A stretch of 64,000 nt of DNA from Tritrichomonas foetus (Eukaryota > Parabasalia > Tritrichomonadida > Tritrichomonadidae). The number at the start of each line of letters is the position of its first letter. The stretch's first letter is position 1. The position numbers and the translations under genes are program-made. Positions 11,292 through 20,310 of this stretch are shown in pieces. Location of the stretch: NCBI GenBank assembly GCA_001839685.1, contig MLAK01000250.1, positions 53,014-117,013 on the forward strand, written 5' to 3'. The notes beneath the pieces are model-generated. The model saw only the letters and a program-made list of their open reading frames with translations. It did not search any database and had not been told where the DNA came from.

Positions 11292-11977
11292 TTTGAATAA
11301 TGGTGTTGTCACTTTTATTTGAAATAATTGTCAAATTTATTCAAAATATTCAATCATAAAAATTTTCATATGAAATTTTTGAAATAAATTACCGTAAATT
11401 CATAAGATTTGATTTGTTCTTTTTTTTTTGGAATCATTTGATGAGCCATAAACTAAGAAGGTTACAGTAATTTTCAAAGAAAACTTTGCTACTATCCATT
11501 TCTATTCATATTACAAAATAAAATAGTTTCTCTTCACCGGTGTCATTTCCAAATATCCATATTGTATTTATCTTCAATAAATAAAAATATAAGAAATATT
11601 ATGTATTTTGAATCAAAACAATGAAATTACAAATAATATTTGTGAACAAAAAACAAATATAAAGAATTATCAAAATGTTGGACGATCATCATCTTTTTTG
11701 AGAAAGTGTTTATGGGATCAAAATTATGAAATAAAATTAAATTCATATTAAATTAAATTTTCTCTTCAAAAAAATAAATAAAGATGCTTTTTTATAGAGA
11801 TATTTTGAGTCAAACTCGTGAATTTGTTAAAAACTAGATTTATCTCACTATTTTATTTAATAAATATATTGATATTCTATTAATCATATTATATAGAAAT
11901 TATATGAAGAGCATTCTCATTATTATAGATAATAAAAGATTTTTAGTGAAGATATAAAGCAATCTTTATATGGTCAG
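11292..11977. other. Divergent intergenic region
   Basis: Very AT-rich spacer between the divergently transcribed AP-3 beta and TOR genes. No open frame or RNA gene is visible. It must contain both promoters. Confidence 0.5.
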
Positions 11978-14900
11978 ATGACACATAGAAACGATAAAAA
12001 TCATCTCAAAATATCTAAAATCCACCATCAAAAAACAATGAATCTCCAAAATCTTTCCATTCCCCAAACCTGCGAACAAATGATCAAGACATATCATTCA
12101 TACAACCAATCGTTTTATCTCGAAATGGTCCGCATGAGTAACGTTAACTTAAACGACTACGTTAATGAATTTTTGATCCTAGTCACGAGACTTGCGAAAG
12201 ATCGGCATAAGCCAAACGTTATCCGATCAGCAATAGGCTTAGTAGCGCTTCATAATTTCGGTTTTGAAAACTTCACAATTTTATCGAAAATATTCGATCG
12301 CCTATTACCGCAAACTGATTTGGAATATGTGAAATTCACTAGTTGGTGTGCAGGCCAATTAATTCACCATCCTGGTGGTGAACAATCTCGTTATGTTTCT
12401 CATCTCTTCGAGCGATTAATTGATTGGACGCGCGCAAAAGGGAGACGATCAAGGCCACTTGCAAGTGCTTATTTGCTTCATTCTTTATCAATCAGTGCTG
12501 GAAGTAACGTCGTTGTTTATATTCAATCCTTACAATCTGTGATTTGGCTTCTCGTTTCACACCAGTCTACGCAGGTACTCCAGGCTACTGCGAAAGCAAT
12601 CTACATGTTTACTCGTGCAATTATGCGGTATGGAAGATCTGACTTAGAAGACTACATGTTGTTTTTTTTCCAACTATGTTCGAAACTTCTTTCTTTTGGT
12701 GATCCGATTCGTGAATATGCTTCTCTTTTAATTTTTCAACAACTTATTAATGGATATCCAGATTTTTTCGTATCAAAGTATTTACCACTTTATTCAAGCA
12801 TTCAAGACATATGCACAGATGAACCAATGTTAGTACAAGGTGCTGCATATATGGTTATTGCAAGTCTTTGTCAAGTTGATTCGAAGCAATTCTTAGAATT
12901 GGTTGCAGAAGATTTATTTGAAAGAACGAGACCTGTTTTAGTTGAATTTCCAAAAGATATTGTATCTTCTTTATGCTTAATGTGTCGAAAAGTTCCATCT
13001 TTTATGGAAGAAAAATTAGACGAGTTAAAAGATTTTGTTAAAGAAATAAAAAATGAACCTGAATCAGCTTTTTCGTTATTAACAGGAATATTTGAAGCCT
13101 TTGGGAAGAAAGTTTTTCCACTTGATCAAAGTTTATTAAAAGAACTATTTATGACTCGAATAACACCAGAGTTTAAAGATTTTATTATTATTGCTGCATC
13201 ATATCTTACTTCATGGGATGATGAAAATATCTCTAATGATTTATTAACAAAAAGATTAATTTGTGAATTATCTAATGATGATCCGTCTTTAGCTATAGAA
13301 ATTATTTCAAGTGCGCCTTCTGATGCATTTCAAAATTATCAACAACTTTTTGAATCTCTAAAACCTCTTCTTTCCGCACCATCAATCGATATTCGAGAAA
13401 TTGTACCTAAAGCTATGTTCAATATATATAAACGTTGCGAAAAAATAACTCAAAAAGAATTACTAACAATGTTGTTCCAAAAAGCCATGTATGAACACTC
13501 AAATTATGTTAGATTAGCAATTCTCAACGCCATGCTTGAAAATTGTGATAAAGTAATGGCCGCACCTGAGTTTATGAAATTCTTTCAAATTTTTGTGAAC
13601 GATGATTCATCAACTGTCAGAAATGTAGCATTTCAAATTTTAGAGAAATTATCGAGTATTAATCCAATTGCGGTTTCATCGTTGACTCGATGTTCATTAC
13701 TTGATGCCTTCTTTATAATTCGACATGTTTCAAGTATTCGAACACGTTCACGAACAGCCAAAACTCTCCCTTTTTTGGCTCGTGCTTCCAATAAAACAAT
13801 AAAAGCTTATATTGGTGGTTTTATTGATATTGCACTTGATATTATAAATAATCATTCTGTTCAACAAAAATTTGAAAACTTTCTCGAAGTAAATGCATAT
13901 AATACTTTTTTGGTTGGTATAATTGATACGATGTCTTTACTTGCCCCAATGGATCCCGAAACTATTTCTAAGCATTCAGAAATCGTAATTCCATTTTTAT
14001 GTAATTTCCTTGAACCAGAAACTAATCGTCAACTAGCTTTATCAGTCCTTAAATTATTATTGACATTGTTAAGTGCACCTGCTTCTACAATCGCTTATCG
14101 AGCACAAGCGCCCCAAATCTTAGCGGCATGTTCAAACTTTTTAGCTTCAACTCATTCAAGAAAAACAAGAATGGCATTATTAAAGGTTATTGGTGTTGTT
14201 GGTGTTCTTGAAGTACATCAGAGACCACCACCAACAAGTTGTGCAACACCTGAAAACATCGATGATTCATTAGCAAGGCAATTCTTTCATCCAACTCGAG
14301 ATAAAGAAGGTACCGTTGATGATTCTCTATTATTACAAGATTTAACAACTGATCAATATTATGGGGCTGTTGCTGCTTCTGCCCTTTTAGATATTTTCAA
14401 AGATGAAAATCTTAAAGAGTTTTATTTAGATGCTGTTCAAGGTTTAGTTCAAATCTTGCCACAACCTAAAATGCATATGTTAATATATTTTGATGCTTTT
14501 GTTGTTCGTTTACTTGAAGTAATGCAAAATGCATCAATTAGTGATATGAAAATCTATCTGACTCAATTTTCGACACTTATTTCAAATTCTACACATAATG
14601 CTTCACCATTCTTAGAAAAAAGTCTTTTATTAATTAAACGTAGATTTTGTGATGAATTAGCATCACCATTTTTAGATCTAATTCATTCATTTTTGATTGC
14701 TTTACGTGATGGATTTTCATCATATGCATCTGAAACAATTTGTCTTCTTGTTGCTTGCCTAGATACAGCCAAAACATCTAATAAACAAGTATCAAGAGGC
14801 GTATTAAAAGCATTTGCCAGTTTAGGAGTGTTTGCAACTGATTTGTTATATTTAATTGTTCCTAATGTTTGTGATGCTGTTGAATGTGAGCAAGCTCTTC

Positions 14901-17900
14901 CTCAAATTCGTGTTTATGCTTTAGACACTTTAACTTCACTCAATAGGCAAGTAAATCTTTATCCCTACATGGGGACCATCATAAGAGCAACTACTTGTGG
15001 TTTATTAAATGAAGATCAAAAGATTTCTGCTGCTGCTGTTAACTTGCTTTTATCTATTTTGAGATCACAAGGACCTTCTTTTCTTCCAAATGCACAAGCA
15101 GCAATTGATATTGTTGAAGCTAAAGGTTTAACTACAAAAGAATTTCAAATGTCTCTTCAAGAAATTAAAAAAGGAATTGTTTCTTCAAGTTTTTCACCAG
15201 AAATATTTAGAGATTCATCAATTGTCATAAAACCACTTCCACGAAAACATATATTCAGCGAAGATGCCATAATTGTTCGTGCAATGACTCCGAATCTTGG
15301 TCTTGAAAGACATTTGGAAGAATGGTTCCGATCTTTTGTGCTTACAGCAATTTCAAACTCACCTTCGAAAGCGATTCGTGTTTGTACGACACTTGCCACT
15401 TCGCATTATCCACTTGCTACAAAGCTCTTCAATCCTGCATTTCACAGCTGTTGGAGAGAAATGGGAACCAAAGGGAAACAACAAGTGACACAATCATTTC
15501 ATGAACTTTTATTAGCAACATGGAATTATGAAACAGTAATGCATGACATTATCGGATTACTTGTTTTCATGCATAAAATTGAAGAGCCTTTAGATATTCC
15601 ATCAATTGATTTAGTTAAAGCATCTCTTCGTTATGGTGGTGTATCACTTGCATTAAGACTTCAACAAACATTGTATGAAAAAGATCCTCGAAATGCTGAA
15701 GCTATTGCAAAACTTATTGATATTTATGTTCAACTTGGGAATTGGCCAAATGCAATTGGTGTTTGGAAGAAAGGTCAAATGAACTCTTTTCAACTTAAAA
15801 ATCCAGAAACATTTTCTAGACTTAAAATGTGGGATCATGTTCAACCAATTTATGAAGAAAAATTCATGCGTGGGCATGATTTTTCTTCATTTTTAGGATT
15901 AACCGAATCATTGGCTGCAATGGCAATGTGGCCAAAATTGATGTCTTATTATGAAACATTCAGAAAATTGAAGACACATCAAAAAAAGCGTGTTGCAAGT
16001 TATTTTGCGGAAGCTTGTCTTCATTTAAATAATTGGTCTTCTTTAACAGATGTATTGCAATATTCACCTGAAGATTCATCGCGTTGTATTTCACTGATGG
16101 CATTAAATGCTTTGCATCAAAAAGATTTCAAAATGGCTGATTTCTATGTAAATAAAGGATTTTCTTTACTTGCTTCAAGACCAATTACTTTCTGGTCAGA
16201 TAATCGACAAATTCATCGAGATACAATGATTGCTTGTCAAGAGCTAATTGAAATATCTGAAATGAAACAGTGGCTCATGAAAAATAATCAAAAAGAAATC
16301 GAAGAAGTTTGGAATGAGCGTCTAAAAACGGCACCTCGTGATTTTGATCTTTGGTTTGGCATTATTGCAAATAGAGCATCTCTTATGGAAATCCGTGATG
16401 AGAATTTAATTAAGTTTTTCCAACTAAAAAGTATTACATTAGGTACAAAAATTCATATCAATGCATTTGATATCATTTTCCCAGAATTTGATATAAACAA
16501 TGCACCTGACCTCCATAAAATTTGTTATGTTGTTGCACATTGGAATGTCGGCGAAAAACGTCGTGCCTTAGACGAAATGGAAAAATTGACAAATTCTGTA
16601 AAAGGTGAATATTTACAACGTTGTCAATTGCTTTATGCGAATTGGGTACTTGAAATTGATGATTCTATTGATTCTCTAAATAAAGCATATCAGCATTTAT
16701 CACAGGCTATTAAAAATGATCGGGAAAATAGCATCATTCAAGAATTAGCTCTATTATCACCTTCCAAATTAAGGAAAAATCGTTTAACTTCTGGCCTTGG
16801 AAGTAAATACATGCTTCCATCACAAATATTCAAAGAATTAACAACAAATACAACAAGAGTTGAAACACTTAGAAAATGGAGTGATGTAAATGCAGCTTTA
16901 GTGACCTTAGAACCTAAAAATTCAACCAAATATATCACTAATGCCATTGATGCTCTTGCACAGTGTACATTATTGTCACCATCTTTTCCTGACGTAGTTC
17001 AACTTTTGAACATATTCTTTGAAAATGCGAATCAAAGTGTTGTTTTTAATTCAACTGCGCACAAATGTATTGAAAAACTGAATCCAAAACTAATGCTTGA
17101 AGCATCACCACAACTTTTGATTCAACTTTCACATCAAACAAAAGATGTTGCAGAATTTGTTCATGATATTGTATTCAAACTCCTGCTTGAACATTTTCAT
17201 GAATTAATTTTCTCGGTAATTGTTTTAACTAAATCCAAAAATGCCAATCGGGCCGCTGCAGCAAATAGAATTTTGGAAGAGTTTACACAAGCATTGCCTA
17301 ATGTATATAATGAAGTTTCATTGATTAGAAAGACTCTTCTTCGTGTGACAGTAACTTGGCATGAAAAGGTTTTAAATCGAATTACTGATGCTTTTGACTT
17401 CTATCAAAGTCGACAGTTTGATAAAATGAAATTTACACTTGCATCAATTAATGCTTTGAGCTCCTTATCAAAAGCTAAATGCCAGATGCATAAACAATTC
17501 CAAAAACAATATGGTCAAAACCTGGCTGTTCTTGATAATCTTCTTAAAATATGGAATCCTGAAAATTCATCATGTATGACACAAATATCATCATGGTGTA
17601 AAACAATGCAGGATCTTTTAGGTGAAGAGCTTAAACGTATTAAAATGATTCAACTTTCTGCAGTCTGTCCTGAACTTGGTCAACAAACTCACTTCATATT
17701 GGCAGTTCCTGGAACTTATAGACCAGCAAGGCCTGTTATTCATATAGAATATTTTGTTGGTCAATTTTCTGTATATATGTCAAAGCAACAACCTAAAGAT
17801 GTTGTTGTTAAAGGTGAGGATGGTAATTTTTATCAATATTTGCTTAAAGGGCATGAAGATCTTCGGTTAGATGAGAGAATTATGCAGTTCTTTAGACTAA

Positions 17901-18841
17901 TTAATTCCTTTTTAAGAAAAGAAACCTGCTTTAATGCAAATGTTATTCAAACAATCTCTGTAATTCCTTTAAGTATGGCCCATGGACTTGTTCAATGGGT
18001 ACCTGGAACAGAAACCTTAAGAAATATCATTGAAAGACACAGAATTATGCATAAAATTGATCCAATGATGGAGTATGTTTTAACTGATCAATATGGAGAT
18101 GGTTCATATGATTATTTAATGCCAATTATGAAGATGCAAATTATTGAAAAAATATTCAAAGATGTTTCTGATAATGATCTTGCTGACTCATTTTGGATTA
18201 CTGCACCAAGTGCTGAATCATGGTTGAAACAAGTTGATACATTTTCAATATCAAGTGCCATGACTTCTGTTGTTGGTTATATTATTGGGTTAGGAGATCG
18301 GCATCCATCAAACTTGTTAATTGATCAATATTCAGGGAAAGTTGTTCATATTGACTTTGGTGACAGTTTCGATCGTGCAGCAACCAGAAAATATTTACCA
18401 GAAGTAGTTCCATTTAGACTCACAAGAATGATGGTTAAAGCAATGGGTGCTGCAGGTGTCGATGGAATTTTTAGAACTTCATTTATTAACATGATGTCAC
18501 TTCTTCGTGACAATTATCGTGTTTTGGTTATGGTTTTAGCTATATTTGTTCATGAACCTTTAGTTGATCCTGATGAGCAAGATGTCCAAGAAATAATCTT
18601 GTCTAAAACAACCACTGGAAGTGTTGTTGATAAAGGAAGAGTCTTTTTGGCCTCAGCTGTTGATAAAACCGCAAGAAGTTCGTCTGAAATGAGGAAAAAA
18701 GTAAATCAAAAACTTACTGGAAATGATTTTGATAGTAAAACTCAACTTTCAGTGGAAGATCAAGCATCGCGCCTCATAAATATGGCAACAGACACTTACC
18801 ATTTAAGTCAAATGTATAGTGGATGGTGTCCGTTTTGGTGA
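11978..18841 (+). CDS. TOR: TOR-type phosphatidylinositol-3-kinase-related protein kinase
   Basis: A 2287-residue PIKK, slightly shorter than mammalian or yeast TOR. The N-terminal half is HEAT-like helical repeats. A FAT region covers about 1250-1760. An FRB-like segment begins at WHE 1794-1796. The kinase domain has LKGHEDLR followed by LDER, catalytic D2107 in GLGDRHPSN, and D2126 of HIDFGD. The FATC tail ends YSGWCPFW, the specific TOR C-terminus. These make TOR more likely than ATM, ATR, DNA-PK or SMG1. TOR is the Ser/Thr kinase of TORC1/TORC2 linking nutrients to growth. The start is the first ATG; an alternative is M21 at 12038, since the first 20 residues look atypical. FRB contact residues are unusual (see findings). 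Confidence 0.95.
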   Translation: MTHRNDKNHLKISKIHHQKTMNLQNLSIPQTCEQMIKTYHSYNQSFYLEMVRMSNVNLNDYVNEFLILVTRLAKDRHKPNVIRSAIGLVALHNFGFENFTILSKIFDRLLPQTDLEYVKFTSWCAGQLIHHPGGEQSRYVSHLFERLIDWTRAKGRRSRPLASAYLLHSLSISAGSNVVVYIQSLQSVIWLLVSHQSTQVLQATAKAIYMFTRAIMRYGRSDLEDYMLFFFQLCSKLLSFGDPIREYASLLIFQQLINGYPDFFVSKYLPLYSSIQDICTDEPMLVQGAAYMVIASLCQVDSKQFLELVAEDLFERTRPVLVEFPKDIVSSLCLMCRKVPSFMEEKLDELKDFVKEIKNEPESAFSLLTGIFEAFGKKVFPLDQSLLKELFMTRITPEFKDFIIIAASYLTSWDDENISNDLLTKRLICELSNDDPSLAIEIISSAPSDAFQNYQQLFESLKPLLSAPSIDIREIVPKAMFNIYKRCEKITQKELLTMLFQKAMYEHSNYVRLAILNAMLENCDKVMAAPEFMKFFQIFVNDDSSTVRNVAFQILEKLSSINPIAVSSLTRCSLLDAFFIIRHVSSIRTRSRTAKTLPFLARASNKTIKAYIGGFIDIALDIINNHSVQQKFENFLEVNAYNTFLVGIIDTMSLLAPMDPETISKHSEIVIPFLCNFLEPETNRQLALSVLKLLLTLLSAPASTIAYRAQAPQILAACSNFLASTHSRKTRMALLKVIGVVGVLEVHQRPPPTSCATPENIDDSLARQFFHPTRDKEGTVDDSLLLQDLTTDQYYGAVAASALLDIFKDENLKEFYLDAVQGLVQILPQPKMHMLIYFDAFVVRLLEVMQNASISDMKIYLTQFSTLISNSTHNASPFLEKSLLLIKRRFCDELASPFLDLIHSFLIALRDGFSSYASETICLLVACLDTAKTSNKQVSRGVLKAFASLGVFATDLLYLIVPNVCDAVECEQALPQIRVYALDTLTSLNRQVNLYPYMGTIIRATTCGLLNEDQKISAAAVNLLLSILRSQGPSFLPNAQAAIDIVEAKGLTTKEFQMSLQEIKKGIVSSSFSPEIFRDSSIVIKPLPRKHIFSEDAIIVRAMTPNLGLERHLEEWFRSFVLTAISNSPSKAIRVCTTLATSHYPLATKLFNPAFHSCWREMGTKGKQQVTQSFHELLLATWNYETVMHDIIGLLVFMHKIEEPLDIPSIDLVKASLRYGGVSLALRLQQTLYEKDPRNAEAIAKLIDIYVQLGNWPNAIGVWKKGQMNSFQLKNPETFSRLKMWDHVQPIYEEKFMRGHDFSSFLGLTESLAAMAMWPKLMSYYETFRKLKTHQKKRVASYFAEACLHLNNWSSLTDVLQYSPEDSSRCISLMALNALHQKDFKMADFYVNKGFSLLASRPITFWSDNRQIHRDTMIACQELIEISEMKQWLMKNNQKEIEEVWNERLKTAPRDFDLWFGIIANRASLMEIRDENLIKFFQLKSITLGTKIHINAFDIIFPEFDINNAPDLHKICYVVAHWNVGEKRRALDEMEKLTNSVKGEYLQRCQLLYANWVLEIDDSIDSLNKAYQHLSQAIKNDRENSIIQELALLSPSKLRKNRLTSGLGSKYMLPSQIFKELTTNTTRVETLRKWSDVNAALVTLEPKNSTKYITNAIDALAQCTLLSPSFPDVVQLLNIFFENANQSVVFNSTAHKCIEKLNPKLMLEASPQLLIQLSHQTKDVAEFVHDIVFKLLLEHFHELIFSVIVLTKSKNANRAAAANRILEEFTQALPNVYNEVSLIRKTLLRVTVTWHEKVLNRITDAFDFYQSRQFDKMKFTLASINALSSLSKAKCQMHKQFQKQYGQNLAVLDNLLKIWNPENSSCMTQISSWCKTMQDLLGEELKRIKMIQLSAVCPELGQQTHFILAVPGTYRPARPVIHIEYFVGQFSVYMSKQQPKDVVVKGEDGNFYQYLLKGHEDLRLDERIMQFFRLINSFLRKETCFNANVIQTISVIPLSMAHGLVQWVPGTETLRNIIERHRIMHKIDPMMEYVLTDQYGDGSYDYLMPIMKMQIIEKIFKDVSDNDLADSFWITAPSAESWLKQVDTFSISSAMTSVVGYIIGLGDRHPSNLLIDQYSGKVVHIDFGDSFDRAATRKYLPEVVPFRLTRMMVKAMGAAGVDGIFRTSFINMMSLLRDNYRVLVMVLAIFVHEPLVDPDEQDVQEIILSKTTTGSVVDKGRVFLASAVDKTARSSSEMRKKVNQKLTGNDFDSKTQLSVEDQASRLINMATDTYHLSQMYSGWCPFW

Positions 18842-19328
18842 TTTGTTTTGGATGTTCACATGATCTTACGTATTTTAATACGTATTTTTATTATGTGTTT
18901 TGTTTTTATTAATAAATTAAATATGTGTATTCTATTTGATGCTTTCTTTCCTCTAAAAAAAAACAATCATTATATCTGAAATCTGAGATTTTAACTAAGT
19001 GAAAAATAACATTGTAAAACTTGGACTTCATTCACTTTTTTAACATGTTTAAATTGTTGGTTTTTCGAGAATTTTTCAGAGAAAAGCACAATATTAACAT
19101 CGCAATAATTAATGAAAGATGAGAAGCAGAAATATATATATTACTTAATAGAAATAGTGATTATATACTTTTCTTATAGTTTTTCCCTTATATTGAGTAT
19201 TCTGATCAAGATAGACGCAACAACATTGTGGTGATGTGAGAATTCAAGCGAATCCACTTTTCTTTGAGAGGATGTTGGATTTTCTGGAGATATTTGGTTT
19301 ATCAAAATTTAGACATATTTTACCTTTC
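18842..19328. other. Intergenic region upstream of the Gly-rich gene
   Basis: AT-rich with no gene. An open frame continues upstream of 19329 to a GTG at 19236, with an in-frame ATG at 19272, but composition changes sharply at about 19330. Confidence 0.45.
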
Positions 19329-19931
19329 ATGAGCTTTGGCGACAATAATGGGAATGGCCCAAGGCCAATTGGCGATCCCACAATTTCAGGTCGATTTGAT
19401 GGCAGAACACCAAACGAGCAAAGATTTACCGATTTTCCAAATAATCCAGATTTATACGGCCACATTGATCCGCTTGCCACTCAGAACGATCGAAACGCTC
19501 CACCGCATAGAAAGAGAGACCCCCCTCTCGGCAACTTTGCGCCACCCGGCCAATTTCCAGCCGGATTCGCACCAAATAATCCGAATCGCGGAATTGACGG
19601 ACAGGGCGGCCTTATCGTTACAGACCCGCTCATGATCGGGGGTGGGGGCCCCGGCCGAGGGGGACGAAACGGAGGGCAGCCCCAAATCAGAGGCGATTTA
19701 GATATGATGGTCGCAAACGGAGTCGTTCCGCCCGGCCCACGCCTTCAAGGCCAATATGGCGGTTTGGGCGGTTTTGACGAGATGGGCTTACCGCCACCAG
19801 GCAGGGGAGGACGTGGTGGATTTGGCGATCTCCCAGGAATGGGCGGGCCTCGTGGAGGATTTGGCGGAATGCCTGGAATGGGTGGGCTTGGAGGCCCACG
19901 CGGCGGCTTTGGTGGCGGTTTCGGATTTTAA
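19329..19931 (+). CDS. Gly/Pro-rich protein resembling the PI31 C-terminal region
   Basis: A 200-residue low-complexity protein from ATG 19329 (alternative ATG at 19272 adds 19 residues). It begins MSFGDNNGNGPRPIGD, has Pro/Asn-rich sequence, then a segment with GGLIVTDPLMIGGGGPGRGG and later VVPPGPRLQ, FDEMGLPPPGRGG, and a run of Gly-Gly-Phe and GMGG repeats ending GFGF. The order (V)DPL, Gly-rich stretch, VPPGPR and PPPG resembles the proline-rich C-terminal half of the proteasome regulator PI31. The N-terminal FP domain of PI31 and its terminal HbYX motif are absent. A generic Gly-rich RNA-binding-type protein is an alternative. Codons are GC-richer than neighbouring genes. The stop lies in TAAA. 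Confidence 0.6.
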   Translation: MSFGDNNGNGPRPIGDPTISGRFDGRTPNEQRFTDFPNNPDLYGHIDPLATQNDRNAPPHRKRDPPLGNFAPPGQFPAGFAPNNPNRGIDGQGGLIVTDPLMIGGGGPGRGGRNGGQPQIRGDLDMMVANGVVPPGPRLQGQYGGLGGFDEMGLPPPGRGGRGGFGDLPGMGGPRGGFGGMPGMGGLGGPRGGFGGGFGF

Positions 19932-20010
19932 ATTTCTATTTTTTTTAACTAAACACAAAGTTTTAACTTAATAATTGTCATTTTCCCAAAATCAAAGCTC
20001 TTCGTTACAT

Positions 20011-20184
20011 CTATTCTTCATAACTACTCTTCATATCTATTCTTTATAACTATTCTTTATATCTATTCTTCATATCTATTCTTCATATCTTTTCTTCATA
20101 ACTACTCTTCATATCTATTCTTCATAACTACTCTTCATATCTATTCTTCATATCTATTCTTCATAACTACTCTTCATAACTATA
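20011..20184. repeat. 12-bp tandem repeat
   Basis: About 14 imperfect copies of a 12-bp pyrimidine-rich unit of the type tcttcatatcta or tcttcataacta, between the 3' ends of the Gly-rich gene and the PHD-SET gene. Confidence 0.8.
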
Positions 20185-20310
20185 TTTTTATTGAAATAGA
20201 AATCGATATTCAAATAAAAATAGATTATATTTCATACGGTGGAATATTTGGAATAAAGAAAATAAATAAAGTATAAAATGACTGTATACATATATTTACA
20301 AACAGAAAAG

